The translations under genes and the position numbers were made by a program. Shown in pieces: positions 9,529 through 18,950 of a stretch of 43,323 nt of DNA. The notes below the pieces were generated by a model. That model did no database searches and was not told the DNA's origin. It was given only the letters and a program-made list of their open reading frames with translations. The stretch's first letter is position 1; the number at the start of each line of letters is the position of its first letter. Source of the DNA: Chrysochromulina tobinii (taxonomy: Eukaryota > Haptophyta > Prymnesiales > Chrysochromulinaceae); the NCBI GenBank assembly GCA_001275005.1, contig JWZX01003171.1:1-43323 (forward strand). Reading direction: 5' to 3'.

Positions 9529-10074
9529 CCATGCCAAGACCTGGCGTCGTGGCGAGCGGAGCGGAGGCGTCCAGCGGAGAGCGGCAGGGCAAGGCGCGGG
9601 TGGGGGGCGGCACCACGCGCACAGCAGGGCCGAATGTGCATTTGCATAGACGGGATGGGAGACCTCGATGGGTTGAAACCGGGGGGGCAAATCCGTTATC
9701 AACATATGCCGTTTCTGCGAAAGTATGTGAGGCCGCGTTCCGAATTCCGGTGCCGGTCTAGAAAAATGCCGTTAGAGGGCGGGGTTTGGGACGCTGAGCG
9801 GCGTGTGTCCCATGGTGTGTCCTTTCGTGATCGTGTTTCGAGTGCAGTTGCGCGTCCGCCTCTCGACACGGAGTACACGGTACAAGTGCGGTACTGTATA
9901 CAGTCTTTCAGCGTGTACAGCAGTGCGCCGGGTTCATGTCTCGCCTCGTCTCGTCTCATTGGGAATAGGATGGTAGCGTTGTGAGTTGCTGACAAACTTG
10001 AATAGGCCATCAACCATTATCTCTGATCTGTGCGGTTCTGTGCGGCCACCCCGGGGGGATGGCGCTGGGGGCGC
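9529..10074. other. convergent intergenic region
   Basis: The region lies between the 3' ends of the EF-hand gene (plus) and the copper ATPase gene (minus). I find no supported gene, conserved domain or large repeat. Short ORFs on both strands have no recognisable content. Confidence 0.5.
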
Positions 10075-13000
10075 TCACACGCGCTCGAGGCCACGCGGGA
10101 GGGCGTCCGCCCGCGACGAAGAAGTCAGAGGTGGCCTCCACCGCGAGCGCTGTACCGGGCGCAGCTCAATGTCCATCGGCGCTGTGTCGAGCTCCGACCT
10201 GCCTATTCTGGACTTCGGCGCCGTATCGAGCGCACTCGTGTCGGCGTCGGGCTCGTCGCGCAGCTTGCCCCCGCGCCGCACGGCGCCGCGGCCGCGGCTG
10301 CTCTCGTCGGTGCTCTCGTCGGCGCGCGCGGCGCTTGCGCCGGGGACGTACACGAGGGGCGGCCGGTAGAGATGGAGAAGGAGCGACGAGCAAACGACAG
10401 AGACGGAAGAGAGGCCCATGGCGGCGCCCGCGAACATCGGTGGTAGCTGGATGAGGAGCCACGGGTAAAAGACGCCCGCGGCGAAGGGGATGCCCACGCA
10501 ATTGTACCCCGAAGCCCACAGGAAGTTGATGCGGATGCGTCGCATGACACGCGAGGAGAGGTCGAGAGCAATGCACACGTCCGTCAGATGGCTCTTCATC
10601 AGGACCATATCGGCCGTCTCGATCGCAACGTCCGTGCCCGAGCCGAGGGCAATGCCCACGTTGGCCTGTGCGAGCGCGGGGGCGTCGTTGACGCCATCGC
10701 CCACCATCGCGACCACGTGTCCTAGGCGCTGCAGCTCAGCGAGCTTGGCGGCTTTGCCTTGGGGCTTCACTTCCGCGAGCACTCGATCTCGCGCGATCCC
10801 CGCCTCCCGCCCAATTTGGGCCGCCGTGCGCTCATTGTCGCCCGAGACGAGCCACACCTCGATGTTGCGCCGCTCGAGCCATTGCACGACGGAGAAGGCC
10901 TCGGGCTTGAGAGAGTCGCTCACCTGCATGCAATGGAGGGAGGCCATCAGAGGCCATCAGAGGCCATCAGAGGCCATCAGAGGCCATCAGAGGCCATCAG
11001 AGGCCCTCGGGCTTGAGAGAGTCGCTCACCACGACCAGCCCCACAAGGCGCAGCGCCGCGACGAGCGCCGTCTCGGGCGCCACGGCGACGAGCACCGCCG
11101 TCATCCCTTTGAGCTCATAGCCCGCCATCTCCTCCTCCTGCGCCGCATCGAGCTCGAGGGCATGCGCGTGCATCCACGAGCGCGCGCCCACGAGCACGCG
11201 CGCGCCGTCGACGGTGCAGCTCACCCCATGCCCGGGCGAGGACCGAAAGTCCGAAGGCTCGGTGAGGGACAAGCCCCGCGCCGCAGCGTACCTGGCGAGC
11301 GCCTTGCCGATTGGATGCTCAGAGCCACGCTCGGCAGAGGCCGCGTAGCGCATCAGGCGCGCCTCGGCGGCGCCGCCGTGGTGAGCACTTGCATGCATGC
11401 GCGCCTCGGGCGGCGGCGGCAGCGGCGGCGGCGGCCGATTGCAGCGGCGGCTCCTGCATGCGAGTGTTCACCACGGCGCCTGTAATCTCCTGCGCGGGTG
11501 GCTGCAGCGACGCGGGCGCGGCGGCAGGTAAGCCATCGACCCCCCACACGCTGACGTGCCTTACTCGGAGCTCGCCCGTGGTCAGAGTGCCCGTCTTGTC
11601 GAAGCAGACGGCCGAGACGGTTGCCGCCATCTCGAGCACATCGCCCCCTTTGATTAGGATCCCGTGCCGGGCAGCGACGCCGCCGCCCACCATCACGGCG
11701 GTTGGGGTGGCGAGGCCGAGCGCACACGGGCACGCGACGACGAGCACGGCGCACCCAAACATGAAGGCAAAGAGTTGCGTGTCTTTCAGGCCGCAATGGG
11801 TGAGGTAGTAGTGGGGCAGGTAGCCGAGCACATCGACCGCCGTCCACGTCAGGTAGGTGAGCAAGGCGAGGCCCACCACTACCGGCACAAAGTACGTCGA
11901 GACCCGGTCGGCGAAGGCTTGGATTTTGGGCCGTCGGTGCTGCGCGTCGGCGACGACCTTCATGATCTGCGGGAGGGTCGAGCGAGCCGTTGGAGAAGCA
12001 ATCAGGGAGGCAATCAGGGAGGCCATCAGGCGCCATCAGGCACCATCAGGCGCCATCACCTGCGAGAGGGTCGAGTGCTCCGGCGATCAGGGAGGCAATC
12101 AGAGAGGCAATCAGACGTCATCAGGCGCCATCAGGCGCCATCACCTGCGAGAGGGTCGAGTGCTCCGCGGACGCGAGCACACGCACGAAGAGGACGCCGG
12201 TGCCGTTGATGGTGCCTCCCATCACCTTGTCCCCCGGCGCCTTGGGAACCGGCATGGACTCGCCCGTGAGCATCGCCTCATCGACCGACGAGGCGCCGCG
12301 CAGCACCAGCCCGTCGACTGGCACGTGAGCGCCCGGGAGGACCTTGACGACGTCGTCCTTGGCGAGCGAGCTCACGGTGACCTCGCGCGGCTCCGAGATC
12401 GTGCTCGAGATCGAGATCGTGCTCGAGGTCGAGATCGTGCTCGAGATCGAGATCGTGCTCGAGATTGTGGCTGGCCCGCTCGGGTGCTCGTCGCTGGCTG
12501 GCTCGTCGCTGTAGCTCACCCAGGGGCCCTCGCACAGCAGGGCGGTAGGCGGCTGCAGCGTGAGAAGGGCCGACATGGCTTCAGACGCCTTGCCCCTTGC
12601 CGCTGCCTCGAGAGACTTGCCTGCCAAGATGAAGGTGATGAGCATAGCCGAGGTCTCGAAGCATTGCTTGTTCTCGCCCTGCAAGCCCGCGCTCGCGATC
12701 GAGAGCACTGTGAAGGTGAGCGAGTAAAAGTAGGCTGCCGACGAGCCGAGCGCGACGAGCACGTCCATGTTCGTCGCCCCATGTGAGAGCGCCGCGTACG
12801 CTGAGCGGTAGAAGCGCAGCCCGAAGCCGAACTGGACTGGGGTCGCGAGGATCCAAAGGAGCAGCACGCTCACGTCGAGGCCGGGGACGACGGCCACGGA
12901 GAGCGGCGCTTGGAGAGGCGTCATCGGCAGCACCATCGAGATGACGAACACCGGCACCGAGAAGATGGACGCGCCGAGGAGCTGCCGACGCCACGCGCGC

Positions 13001-14093
13001 GCCTCGGCCCCATAACCGCCCTCGCCTCCGCCTCCGAGGCGCTCGCTTTCTGGGCGGAGCTGCACCTCCGCCTCGTAGCCCAACCGTTGGATGGCCGCGA
13101 CAATCTCGTCGGGGCGCGTGGAGCGCTCATCGTACCTGATGAGGGAGGCCATCAGCATGCAATCAGCATGCAATCAGCATGCAATCTCGTCGGGGCGCGT
13201 GGAGCGCTCATCGTACCTGATCTTGGCCGCCTTCCCCATGAGCGACACCGACGCGCTCAGTACGCCTGGGTGCGCTCGCAGCCCCCGCTCGACGGCGCCG
13301 ACACACGCGGTGCACGTCATGCCCTCGACGGCGACTGTCAGGGTGCGCTCGAACTTGGAGGCCGCCCAGGACGGCGCCCGACCTGAGCCGTTCAACAGCC
13401 CTTCGGATTCGTCCACGGGCCCAGCCTCGTCCGCGGGCCCAGCCTCGCACGCCTCGGCCGGAGTCTTCGACGCCATCGCTGGGAAGACTGGCGGCTGGCG
13501 AGTCCGTGCAGCCCCGCTAGAGGTCGAGAGCGCCGACGCCGCGGCGAGAGGCAAGGCGCCGACGCTCCCGAGCGGTGGCTGCGGCTGCTGCGGCTGCGGC
13601 GGCGGCGGCTGCTGCTGCTGCGGCTGCTGCTGCTGCTGCTGCGACGGCGACAGCGCCTCGCAGCCGAAGCCCGACGGCCTCGACCAGCCGCCACCAGCTC
13701 TGCGACCGTGGCGGTCCCGCGCACGGTCGCCGTCTCGGCGGCGAGGTCGACGCTCGCCGCGAGCACACCCGGCAGTGCCGCGAGCGTCTCCTCCACACGT
13801 CCGGAACAGTGCTCGCAATGCATGCCCGTGACGCGTAGGAGCGTCTGCAGCTGCAAAGATGACGGTGATGACGACGACGGTGAGCCCGCTGCGGGCACCG
13901 CCGGTGCTGCCTGGAACCCGATCGCATTGACGGCGGACACCAACGCGTCCATGGACGCCACGCCCTGGACGGTCGCCGTCTCCGCTTCGAGGTCGACGAC
14001 GACTGTGCCCACACCGGGAAGCGCCCTCAGAGTCTCCTCGACTCGGCCCGAGCAGTGACTGCAGTGCATGCCTTTCACGGAAAGAAGTTGCAT
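10075..14093 (-). CDS. P1B-type copper-transporting ATPase
   Basis: Five exons fit by frame: 14093-13217, 13135-12145, 11966-11472, 11362-11030 and 10923-10075 (about 1180 aa). The start MQLLSVKG at 14093 leads straight into metal-binding domains. There are three HMA domains: GMHCSHCSGRVEE, GMHCEHCSGRVEE and GMTCTACVGAVE, with a Gln/Pro-rich linker before the third. The core shows the actuator loop TGES, the CPC ion path (VVACPCALGLATPT), the phosphorylation site CFDKTGTLT, SEHPIG in the nucleotide domain, MVGDGVNDAPAL, and the last membrane pair with YN and MGLSSVSVV. All catalytic and Cu+-coordinating motifs of a P1B-1 pump are present, so it exports Cu+ from the cytosol at the Golgi, plasma membrane or plastid (location not visible). 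HMA2 contains two +1 frame breaks (about 13686 and 13670); with both corrected, phases match exactly. An Ile/Ser/Thr repeat expands a loop before the TGES segment. Confidence 0.9.
10924..11029 (-). repeat. Copper ATPase intron 4: duplicated exon start plus CTGATGGCCT minisatellite
   Basis: A 106-nt phase-0 intron with GTGAGC donor and GCATGCAG acceptor. Its first 25 nt (GTGAGCGACTCTCTCAAGCC and on) are identical to the first 25 nt of the following exon. Between the two copies are six perfect 10-bp units reading CTGATGGCCT on the sense strand. Removal joins VVVSDSLKPE correctly. Confidence 0.85.
11363..11471 (-). other. Copper ATPase intron 3 with inverted repeat over the donor
   Basis: This 109-nt GT-AG intron (phase 0) is inferred from a frame change between ITGAV and ARLMRYAASAERGSEHP. 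The exon end and donor (GGCGCCGTGGTGAACACT) are nearly reverse-complementary to intron sequence 11369-11389 (AGTGCTCACCACGGCGGCGC on the sense strand), so the donor could be buried in a stem. A GAGGCGCGC direct repeat offers two possible acceptors. Confidence 0.55.
11967..12144 (-). repeat. Copper ATPase intron 2: repeated exon-end copies and CTGATGGCGC units
   Basis: A 178-nt phase-0 intron. The exon ends CTCGACCCTCTCGCAG, the same string recurs inside the intron (12058-12080, sense strand), and a diverged copy CTCGACCCTCCCGCAG forms the acceptor. Each is followed or separated by CTGATGGCGC and CTGATTGCCTCC-type units. Removal joins STLSQ to IMKVVADAQ, as expected for P1B ATPases. Confidence 0.8.
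13136..13216 (-). repeat. Copper ATPase intron 1: 40-bp flanking direct repeat plus CTGATTGCATG units
   Basis: An 81-nt phase-2 intron. A perfect 40-bp direct repeat (13101-13140 and 13182-13221) spans the intron start and the following exon start (GTACGATGAGCGCTCCACGC and on). The centre holds about three units of the form CTGATTGCATG on the sense strand, ending CTCATCAG. Splicing restores KAAKIRYDERSTRPDEIV. Confidence 0.88.
13601..13652. repeat. CAG/GCC-rich trinucleotide tract coding poly-Gln/Pro linker
   Basis: An imperfect CAG/CCG trinucleotide tract on the sense (minus) strand, in frame between HMA2 and HMA3 of the copper ATPase. It encodes alternating Gln and Pro runs, likely a length-variable flexible linker. 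Confidence 0.7.
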
Positions 14094-14413
14094 CTTTTCC
14101 CGGCTGGTTCTAGACTCCCGTAGGCGTTCCCGTAGGCGGGCCGCCGCTCGGACTGCGGCGCTCTCGGTCGCCCTCGGGGCCGCCGGCTCGCCCGTGGTCG
14201 ACGTGATGGAAAAGCGCAAAGCCGGCGCTAGTCCCGCCTCGGCGCAAGTTCGCTATCGAGCGCGTCCAGTTCGGCAAATTTCCCACATACTCTGCTTCTC
14301 ATTCGTGGGCTCCATGCACCAGCGTTCCCTCTGCAGTGAGAAAACGTCTCGCCGAAACTCGTTGCAAAGGTTTACCGGTACGAAACAAGCGAGGTCGGGT
14401 CCGTCGGCGACAA
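14094..14413. promoter_or_regulatory. Divergent intergenic region, copper ATPase / amidohydrolase
   Basis: 320 bp separate two divergent start codons. It presumably contains both promoters. The ATPase frame is open upstream to 14219, so part may be coding if an upstream start is used. I see no clear TATA box. No longer repeat is present. Confidence 0.4.
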
Positions 14414-17023
14414 ATGGAGACTCGGGTCGGGAAGGTGCTGCTACTCATCGTGACGGTCGCGGAAGCTGTCAACAACCAATGGCGTATTGTGCATGAGCGA
14501 CGACGCCTGGTCGCACCCATCTCGGAAGAGGCTCAGAATCGCCGCACCCTGGAGCGCTTCACGAAAGGCCATCCCGACAACTCAATCTGCTGGGACCGCG
14601 ACGGCCTCGACGGCTTCATCAACGTGATCGACGCGCACCAGCACCCGGTGCCCTTCGGCGGGCCAGAGGTGCCTTTTTCGCTGTACACCGACTGGTTTAT
14701 CCAGCACGGCACAGTGTTCTCTGTCTTCATGGGCATCGGCCAGAAGATCACCAAGCAGAACGCGTCGGCGCCCGACTGCTGCTACTACATGCACTGCCCG
14801 ACGTACGACTACCCGGTGATCCCGAGCGTCGAGAACGACGAGATCAACGCCATCGCTCGGCTCGAGCACTACTACGGCAAGGTTGACCATAGGCTCCACC
14901 TCATCACCTCCGCCACGTTCCCGAGCCTCCAGAAGAGCGAGGGCGCCAAGGATCAGCTGCTCGCGCTGTGGGCAAAGTACCCGAATACGTTCAAGTGGCT
15001 GGGCGAGATCAACGTATTCAAGCACGCGCTCGCGGGCAACGCGTTCTTCTCCGACTTCACCGGCCCTCGGCTCACCGTCGCACGCGTCGAGTCGGGTGAG
15101 CTCGATGCTCTCTTCAGCGTCATCGGTCCGAAGCAGCCCAACGGCGAGCAGATCCCGGCGGCGACGCTCCACTCGGACATGGGGTGCGACACGTACCACT
15201 TCCTGCCCGGCTCGGGCGATGGCGTCACCCCTCTCAAGTGTGAGGCGTCCGATGAGGACAAGCGTATCGCGCAGAGCAACCATGCTTGGTGGAAGGCGAC
15301 GCTCGGCCCGTGAGTGCTCGCCTTCTGACTGCCTCTGACTGCCTCTGACTGCCTCTGACTGCCTTCTCTGACACGCGCGAGCTCCGGCGACCTCCCACGA
15401 TCTCCCGTGACCTCCCGTGCTCACACGCGCGAGTTCCCGTGCATGCATGCATGCGTGTGTGTGTGTGTGCCCCCCGACCTCTTTCGGGTGTGAACGCAGC
15501 TTCTACTCCGGCTTCTTCGACGAGAACGACTACCCCAAGTCCAACTTCCGAGAGATCATGCACATTCACGTGACGCACGCGATCATGGACCGGTACCCCA
15601 AGGTCAAGTTCGTCTGGGCGCACGTGGGGCTCAGCCAGGAGCTTGCCACGCTGCACCCGGCCGTGCACGCGCGCATCCTCGAAGTCTTCTTTGAGCGATT
15701 CTCGACCAACCTTTGGCTCGATACGTCGTGGGACGTGCTCGCCAAGCAGAACTTTGTGAGAGGTTACGGCGCGTCGAACCCGCCCGCGGCCCCATCGGAG
15801 CCCCGAGATGGGCCGAGATTGCGACCGAGATTGCGACCGAGATTGCGACCGAGATTGTGACCGAGATTGTGACCGGATTGTGCTCGTGCCTCCTCGCCCT
15901 CCACCGACCCCCCCCTCAAGGTTAATTACGACGGCCAGCCGATCGAGAACCTTTGGTCCTCGTGGGCGTCGGAGGACCTCACCGACGACGCTCTCTTCGA
16001 CATGCCCAAGTGGACGAGCGCGCGCGAACGACTCGATAAGATCTGGCAGGCGAAGAAGGGTTCGATCTCGAAGACGGAGAACCTCTGATGACCTCTGATG
16101 ACCTCTGATGACCTCTGATGACCTCTGATGACCTCTGATGACCTCTGATGACCTCTGATGGCCTCTGATGGCCTCTGATGACCTCTGATGACCTCTGATG
16201 ACCTCTGATGACCTCTGATGACCTCTGATGACCTCTGATGACCTCTTGATTGCCTCCTTCATCAGGTTTGATCTCGAAGACGGTCACGACGCTCACGGGA
16301 CCCTCGCACAAGATGGCCGTGCTCCTCGACCTGATGGAGCGATACCCGGATAAGTTCCTCCCCGGAACGGACTACGTGGCCTCCTTCGGCTCTCACGACG
16401 ACTTCCCCGGCTACACGCCCCTCACCGGTGCCCCGAACAACCCCGCGCACAAACGTGAGGATGCGCTCACGGACCGTGTGACTGGCGACGGCTCGGCCGC
16501 GCCGGACCTCGGCCTCGACCACGACCGTGGCGGCTGCCATAAGACGGAGATGACGCACTCCGAGCAGATCACGGATACCTCGTCGCTCAACATGTTCTTC
16601 AACGACGAGCTCTTTAGTGCCATGGTGCTCGGCACGAACTTCTTCCGCGTGGCTGGCCTCGCCACACAGTTCGCCGCCCCACCGCTGTGTCGCAACGACC
16701 CGGACACGCCGTTGCCCACCGCGACCGTCGGGTGGAAGCCGGGGGCAGCCGTCGCCACCACTATGCAGACGCCGACGACCATCTCCACGCTCGGTACGGC
16801 GCCCGCCAGGGTGGACGCCCGCGACGGCGCCGAGACCGCATCGGTTACGTCCTTGGGACGTTTAGGGGTCCCGTCGCAGGCGGTCGTGCCGCTGATGCTC
16901 CTTGCAGTCATGCTCCTCGCTGGCCTAGTGTACAGGGTAGGCGTCACCCAAGGGCAGAAGTCCGCCGTCGATCGAGATTACGCTCTCCATCAAGATGGTG
17001 CGAAGCCGCTCCTCCCGTCTTAA
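14414..17023 (+). CDS. Amidohydrolase-type TIM-barrel metal hydrolase with C-terminal membrane segment
   Basis: Four exons (14414-15309, 15500-15755, 15921-16059, 16266-17023) join with matching phases (2, 0, 1). I start at ATG 14414, whose first residues (VGKVLLLIVTVAEA) look like a signal peptide or anchor. The first metal-ligand strand is INVIDAHQHPVP. Later signatures are KWLGEIN, the His strand KFVWAHVGLS (exon 2), LWLDTSWDVL, and the final Asp/Gly strand LPGTDYVASFG (exon 4). This order fits the Amidohydro-rel (PF04909-like) superfamily, whose members hydrolyse or decarboxylate varied small substrates; the substrate cannot be read from sequence. A hydrophobic helix (PLMLLAVMLLAGLVYRVG) lies close to the C-terminus, suggesting membrane anchoring. 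The stop codon sits at the junction of a 30-bp tandem duplication. Introns carry direct repeats. Confidence 0.78.
15310..15499 (+). repeat. Amidohydrolase intron 1 with CTGACTGCCT units
   Basis: A 190-nt phase-2 intron (GTGAGT donor, GAACGCAG acceptor). Near its 5' end are about four 10-bp units CTGACTGCCT on the sense strand; further on are imperfect CTCCCGTGACC and ACACGCGCGAG repeats and a GT run. Removal joins TLGP to FYSGFF. Confidence 0.75.
15756..15920 (+). repeat. Amidohydrolase intron 2 with GATTGCGACCGA units
   Basis: A 165-nt phase-0 intron (GTGAGA donor, CCCCTCAAG acceptor). It contains about six 12-bp units GATTGCGACCGA/GATTGTGACCGA. Removal joins AKQNF to VNYDGQPIENLW. Confidence 0.7.
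16060..16265 (+). repeat. Amidohydrolase intron 3: duplicated exon start plus 16 CTGATGACCT units
   Basis: A 206-nt phase-1 intron. It starts GTTCGATCTCGAAGACGG, matching the next exon's GTTTGATCTCGAAGACGG at 17 of 18 bases. From 16081 there are 16 contiguous 10-bp units (14 ACCTCTGATG, two GCCTCTGATG), then CTTGATTGCC and a CTTCATCAG acceptor. The same 10-bp unit fills the intron of the minus-strand LRR gene 22 kb away. Confidence 0.88.
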
Positions 17024-17050
17024 GATGGTGCGAAGCCGCTCCTCCCGTCT
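16992..17050. repeat. 30-bp tandem duplication at the amidohydrolase stop codon
   Basis: A 30-bp unit starting AAGATGGTGCGAAGCC occurs twice (16992-17021 and 17022-17050, the last base differing). The TAA stop (17021-17023) spans the junction between copies, so the duplication itself supplies the terminator. Confidence 0.85.
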
Positions 17051-17665
17051 CGGCTTCACGCGTGCGTTCGGTTGCCGTGGGGTGTGCCGTCTCGCCGGCG
17101 ACTCGATGCCATCGGCTCGGCGGCCGGACCGTGCTACGTGGCTGAGCCGTTGCACCCGTTAGTTTATTTGTCGTCGACTCGCCCACCCGGGCGTGAACCG
17201 TCGCGTGGATGCATTCAGATTCATGACTCCTGGAAGCTGGATCAGATGGAATCTCGTACCGTGGCGTTCCCGTCAACGCCGAACCCCGCCCGACCGCGAA
17301 CCGAACCGACGCCGGGTCCCGGTCCCGGTCACGTGTCGTGTGAGCTCCGTCGTCTTCGCCTCATCGTCCATACGGTAAGTCGAGTATGCGTTGACCGTTG
17401 TGCCATTGTGGGCCTGGGTGGCGTGGGGGGTTCTTTAGGCGTTCCCGCTCGCGTACACTATTTGGAGTTAAAAGGGTTAACTACATTTGTGCGGTGGGAT
17501 TCGATGGGCGATTTGACCGAAGGTCGCGTGTCTCATGCATGCGGGTAGGGGTACGTGTATGATCCTATGGAGATCGATGCTCGTGTGGAATGGGGAGATC
17601 GAAGCGGCGGGCGTCCCAGAGTAGTAGAGAGTTGGGTCCGGCCGCTCGCAGCGCCCCGACGTGAT
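17024..17665. other. convergent intergenic region
   Basis: The region lies between the ends of the amidohydrolase (plus) and ZIP (minus) genes. Apart from the second half of the 30-bp duplication I find no conserved domain, large repeat or RNA gene. The longest ORF is Pro/Arg-rich and unconvincing. Confidence 0.5.
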
Positions 17666-18793
17666 CTACGCCCAGATCGCAAGCAACGCCATGAGGGCGG
17701 CACCCACTCCGGTGCTCATCATCCGAAGCACAGGCAGCGAAGGTATGCAGCGTGCTGGCAGGCTGGGCCAAGGGCTGGGCGGTAGTCTCTTCGCGTCGCA
17801 CGAGTCGAGCATGATCGCGAGCATTCGATCCTGGGTGCTCTCGGTGAGATTCGATCTCCCCATCAAGCCCTCGGTGAGATTCGATCTCCCCATCGCGAGC
17901 ATTCGATCCTGGGTGCAGCAATCCGTCATCCCCTTCTCGTCACGCCCGGCCGGCCAGCACTGCTGGCCAGCAGTCAGACTGCGGCAGTTCAGATCGTGTA
18001 TGAGCGCCGGTGGCCGCGGCTCGTCGGCATGCGCGCTCACCATGTGCATACTGATGTGGGTGAGGGTGCCTGCAGCTAAGCCATTCATCAGTCCTGAAGA
18101 CCATCTGAACGTGAGATCGTGGGCCAATCCGGCGTAGACCTGACGCGCCGCGAAGCCAATCGCGACCCCAAGCGGGAGCGAGAGGGTGAAGACAAGGTAG
18201 GTACGGCGCCATGCGGACCGACGGAGGCCGCTCTTCATCCCGAGGAGGCCTATAGCGAGCCCTTCGAGGCATTGGTGGACGCTCAGCGCGAGGCCGAGTA
18301 CGAATTGCTCCTGGGCGCCGAGCTCTCCCAAGCCAAAGCCGAGCCCGACGAGCACCGAATGGATCGAAATTGACGCCTCTAAGACGTGGAACGTATGAAG
18401 GAGCTGCGGAGAGCCGAGCTCCGCCACCGATCCTTTCGACAACAGCGGTAAACCAGCAACGCTTGGGACATGATGACAGGGCCACGTGAGTTCCTGGACG
18501 GTCGCCATCATCAGGTAGCCTGTAAGCATGGCAGCATTCGCGGCAGGATACATCGTCAGCCCTTCAAGCCGCTCCTGTGCGTCATTGAGCAGGTGCAACC
18601 ACGCCACTGCCACGAGAACACCGGCGGACATGCCTTTTAGGCACTCGAGTCCACGCGATGGGCCAGCAGTCTCGGACGCCTGCGCTGAGAGCAAGCCGAG
18701 TATCGAGCATAGAGTGATCCCCAGCACCACGCAAATGGAGACGAATGCGTTGCGCATGGGGCGGTCAAGAACCCAAGCAGCTCCGAGTACCAT
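17666..18793 (-). CDS. ZIP-family divalent metal transporter
   Basis: I start at ATG 18793 (MVLGAAWVLDRPMRN); the frame is open further upstream only from a GTG. The protein has about eight predicted membrane segments. Helix IV carries EASISIHSVLVGLGFG and helix V carries SVHQCLEGLAIGLLG, the paired His/Glu metal-binding signatures of ZIP (zinc/iron permease) proteins. The final helix STGVGAALMALLAIWA is also typical. ZIP proteins move Zn2+, Fe2+ or similar ions into the cytosol; specificity is not readable. The cytosolic loop between helices III and IV is short and not His-rich. The segment between helices VII and VIII is unusually long (about 90 aa) and contains an in-frame duplicated QDRMLA...NLTE block. 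It could hide an intron, since GTGAGC follows HISMHM, but no acceptor stands out. Confidence 0.82.
   Translation of the reverse strand: MVLGAAWVLDRPMRNAFVSICVVLGITLCSILGLLSAQASETAGPSRGLECLKGMSAGVLVAVAWLHLLNDAQERLEGLTMYPAANAAMLTGYLMMATVQELTWPCHHVPSVAGLPLLSKGSVAELGSPQLLHTFHVLEASISIHSVLVGLGFGLGELGAQEQFVLGLALSVHQCLEGLAIGLLGMKSGLRRSAWRRTYLVFTLSLPLGVAIGFAARQVYAGLAHDLTFRWSSGLMNGLAAGTLTHISMHMVSAHADEPRPPALIHDLNCRSLTAGQQCWPAGRDEKGMTDCCTQDRMLAMGRSNLTEGLMGRSNLTESTQDRMLAIMLDSCDAKRLPPSPWPSLPARCIPSLPVLRMMSTGVGAALMALLAIWA
17806..17925. repeat. Nested direct repeats in the ZIP loop region
   Basis: A GAGATTCGATCTCCCCATC unit occurs twice, and this pair is bracketed by two copies of a GCGAGCATTCGATCCTGGGTG-like unit. 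All stay in frame in the ZIP gene, lengthening the loop before the last membrane helix by roughly 25 residues. Confidence 0.75.
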
Positions 18794-18950
18794 CGCGTTC
18801 AGGACAGCCCCTCTTTTCTCATTGTGAATGGGGGCTCCCCCGCCGAGCGCCGGCGCCGGGCCGACTCCCCTGTGGGGAAAACGGGGAGGAGTGCGTTCAG
18901 GAGGACTGCGCCCAACACAGGACGTCCTGTGAACGTAACGCGACACGGGC

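Noticed and set aside
10948-11450. Separate genes in place of the copper ATPase exons
   Set aside because: The pieces carry successive P-type ATPase motifs in the correct order, and GT-AG introns restore frame and protein exactly.
14582-15448. Minus-strand ORF opposite amidohydrolase exon 1
   Set aside because: It has Arg/Val/Glu-rich composition typical of an antisense frame. The plus strand carries the conserved metal-binding motifs.
16081-16245. Regular 10-bp repeats that could suggest a CRISPR array
   Set aside because: Units are contiguous without spacers, lie inside a eukaryotic intron and have no cas genes nearby. This is a minisatellite.
15979-16311. Minus-strand ORF with EVIRGHQRSS repeats
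   Set aside because: It is the translation of the intronic minisatellite on the antisense strand. The repeat is explained by the intron of the amidohydrolase gene.
17072-17548. 158-aa plus-strand ORF in the convergent region
   Set aside because: It has Pro/Arg-rich random-looking composition, no domain and no promoter feature.
10075-18793. A metal-handling gene cluster (copper ATPase, ZIP transporter, and the metal-binding-like YbjQ gene further on)
   Set aside because: The genes lie on different strands with an unrelated hydrolase between, and no shared regulatory site was seen. Chance proximity is the simpler explanation.
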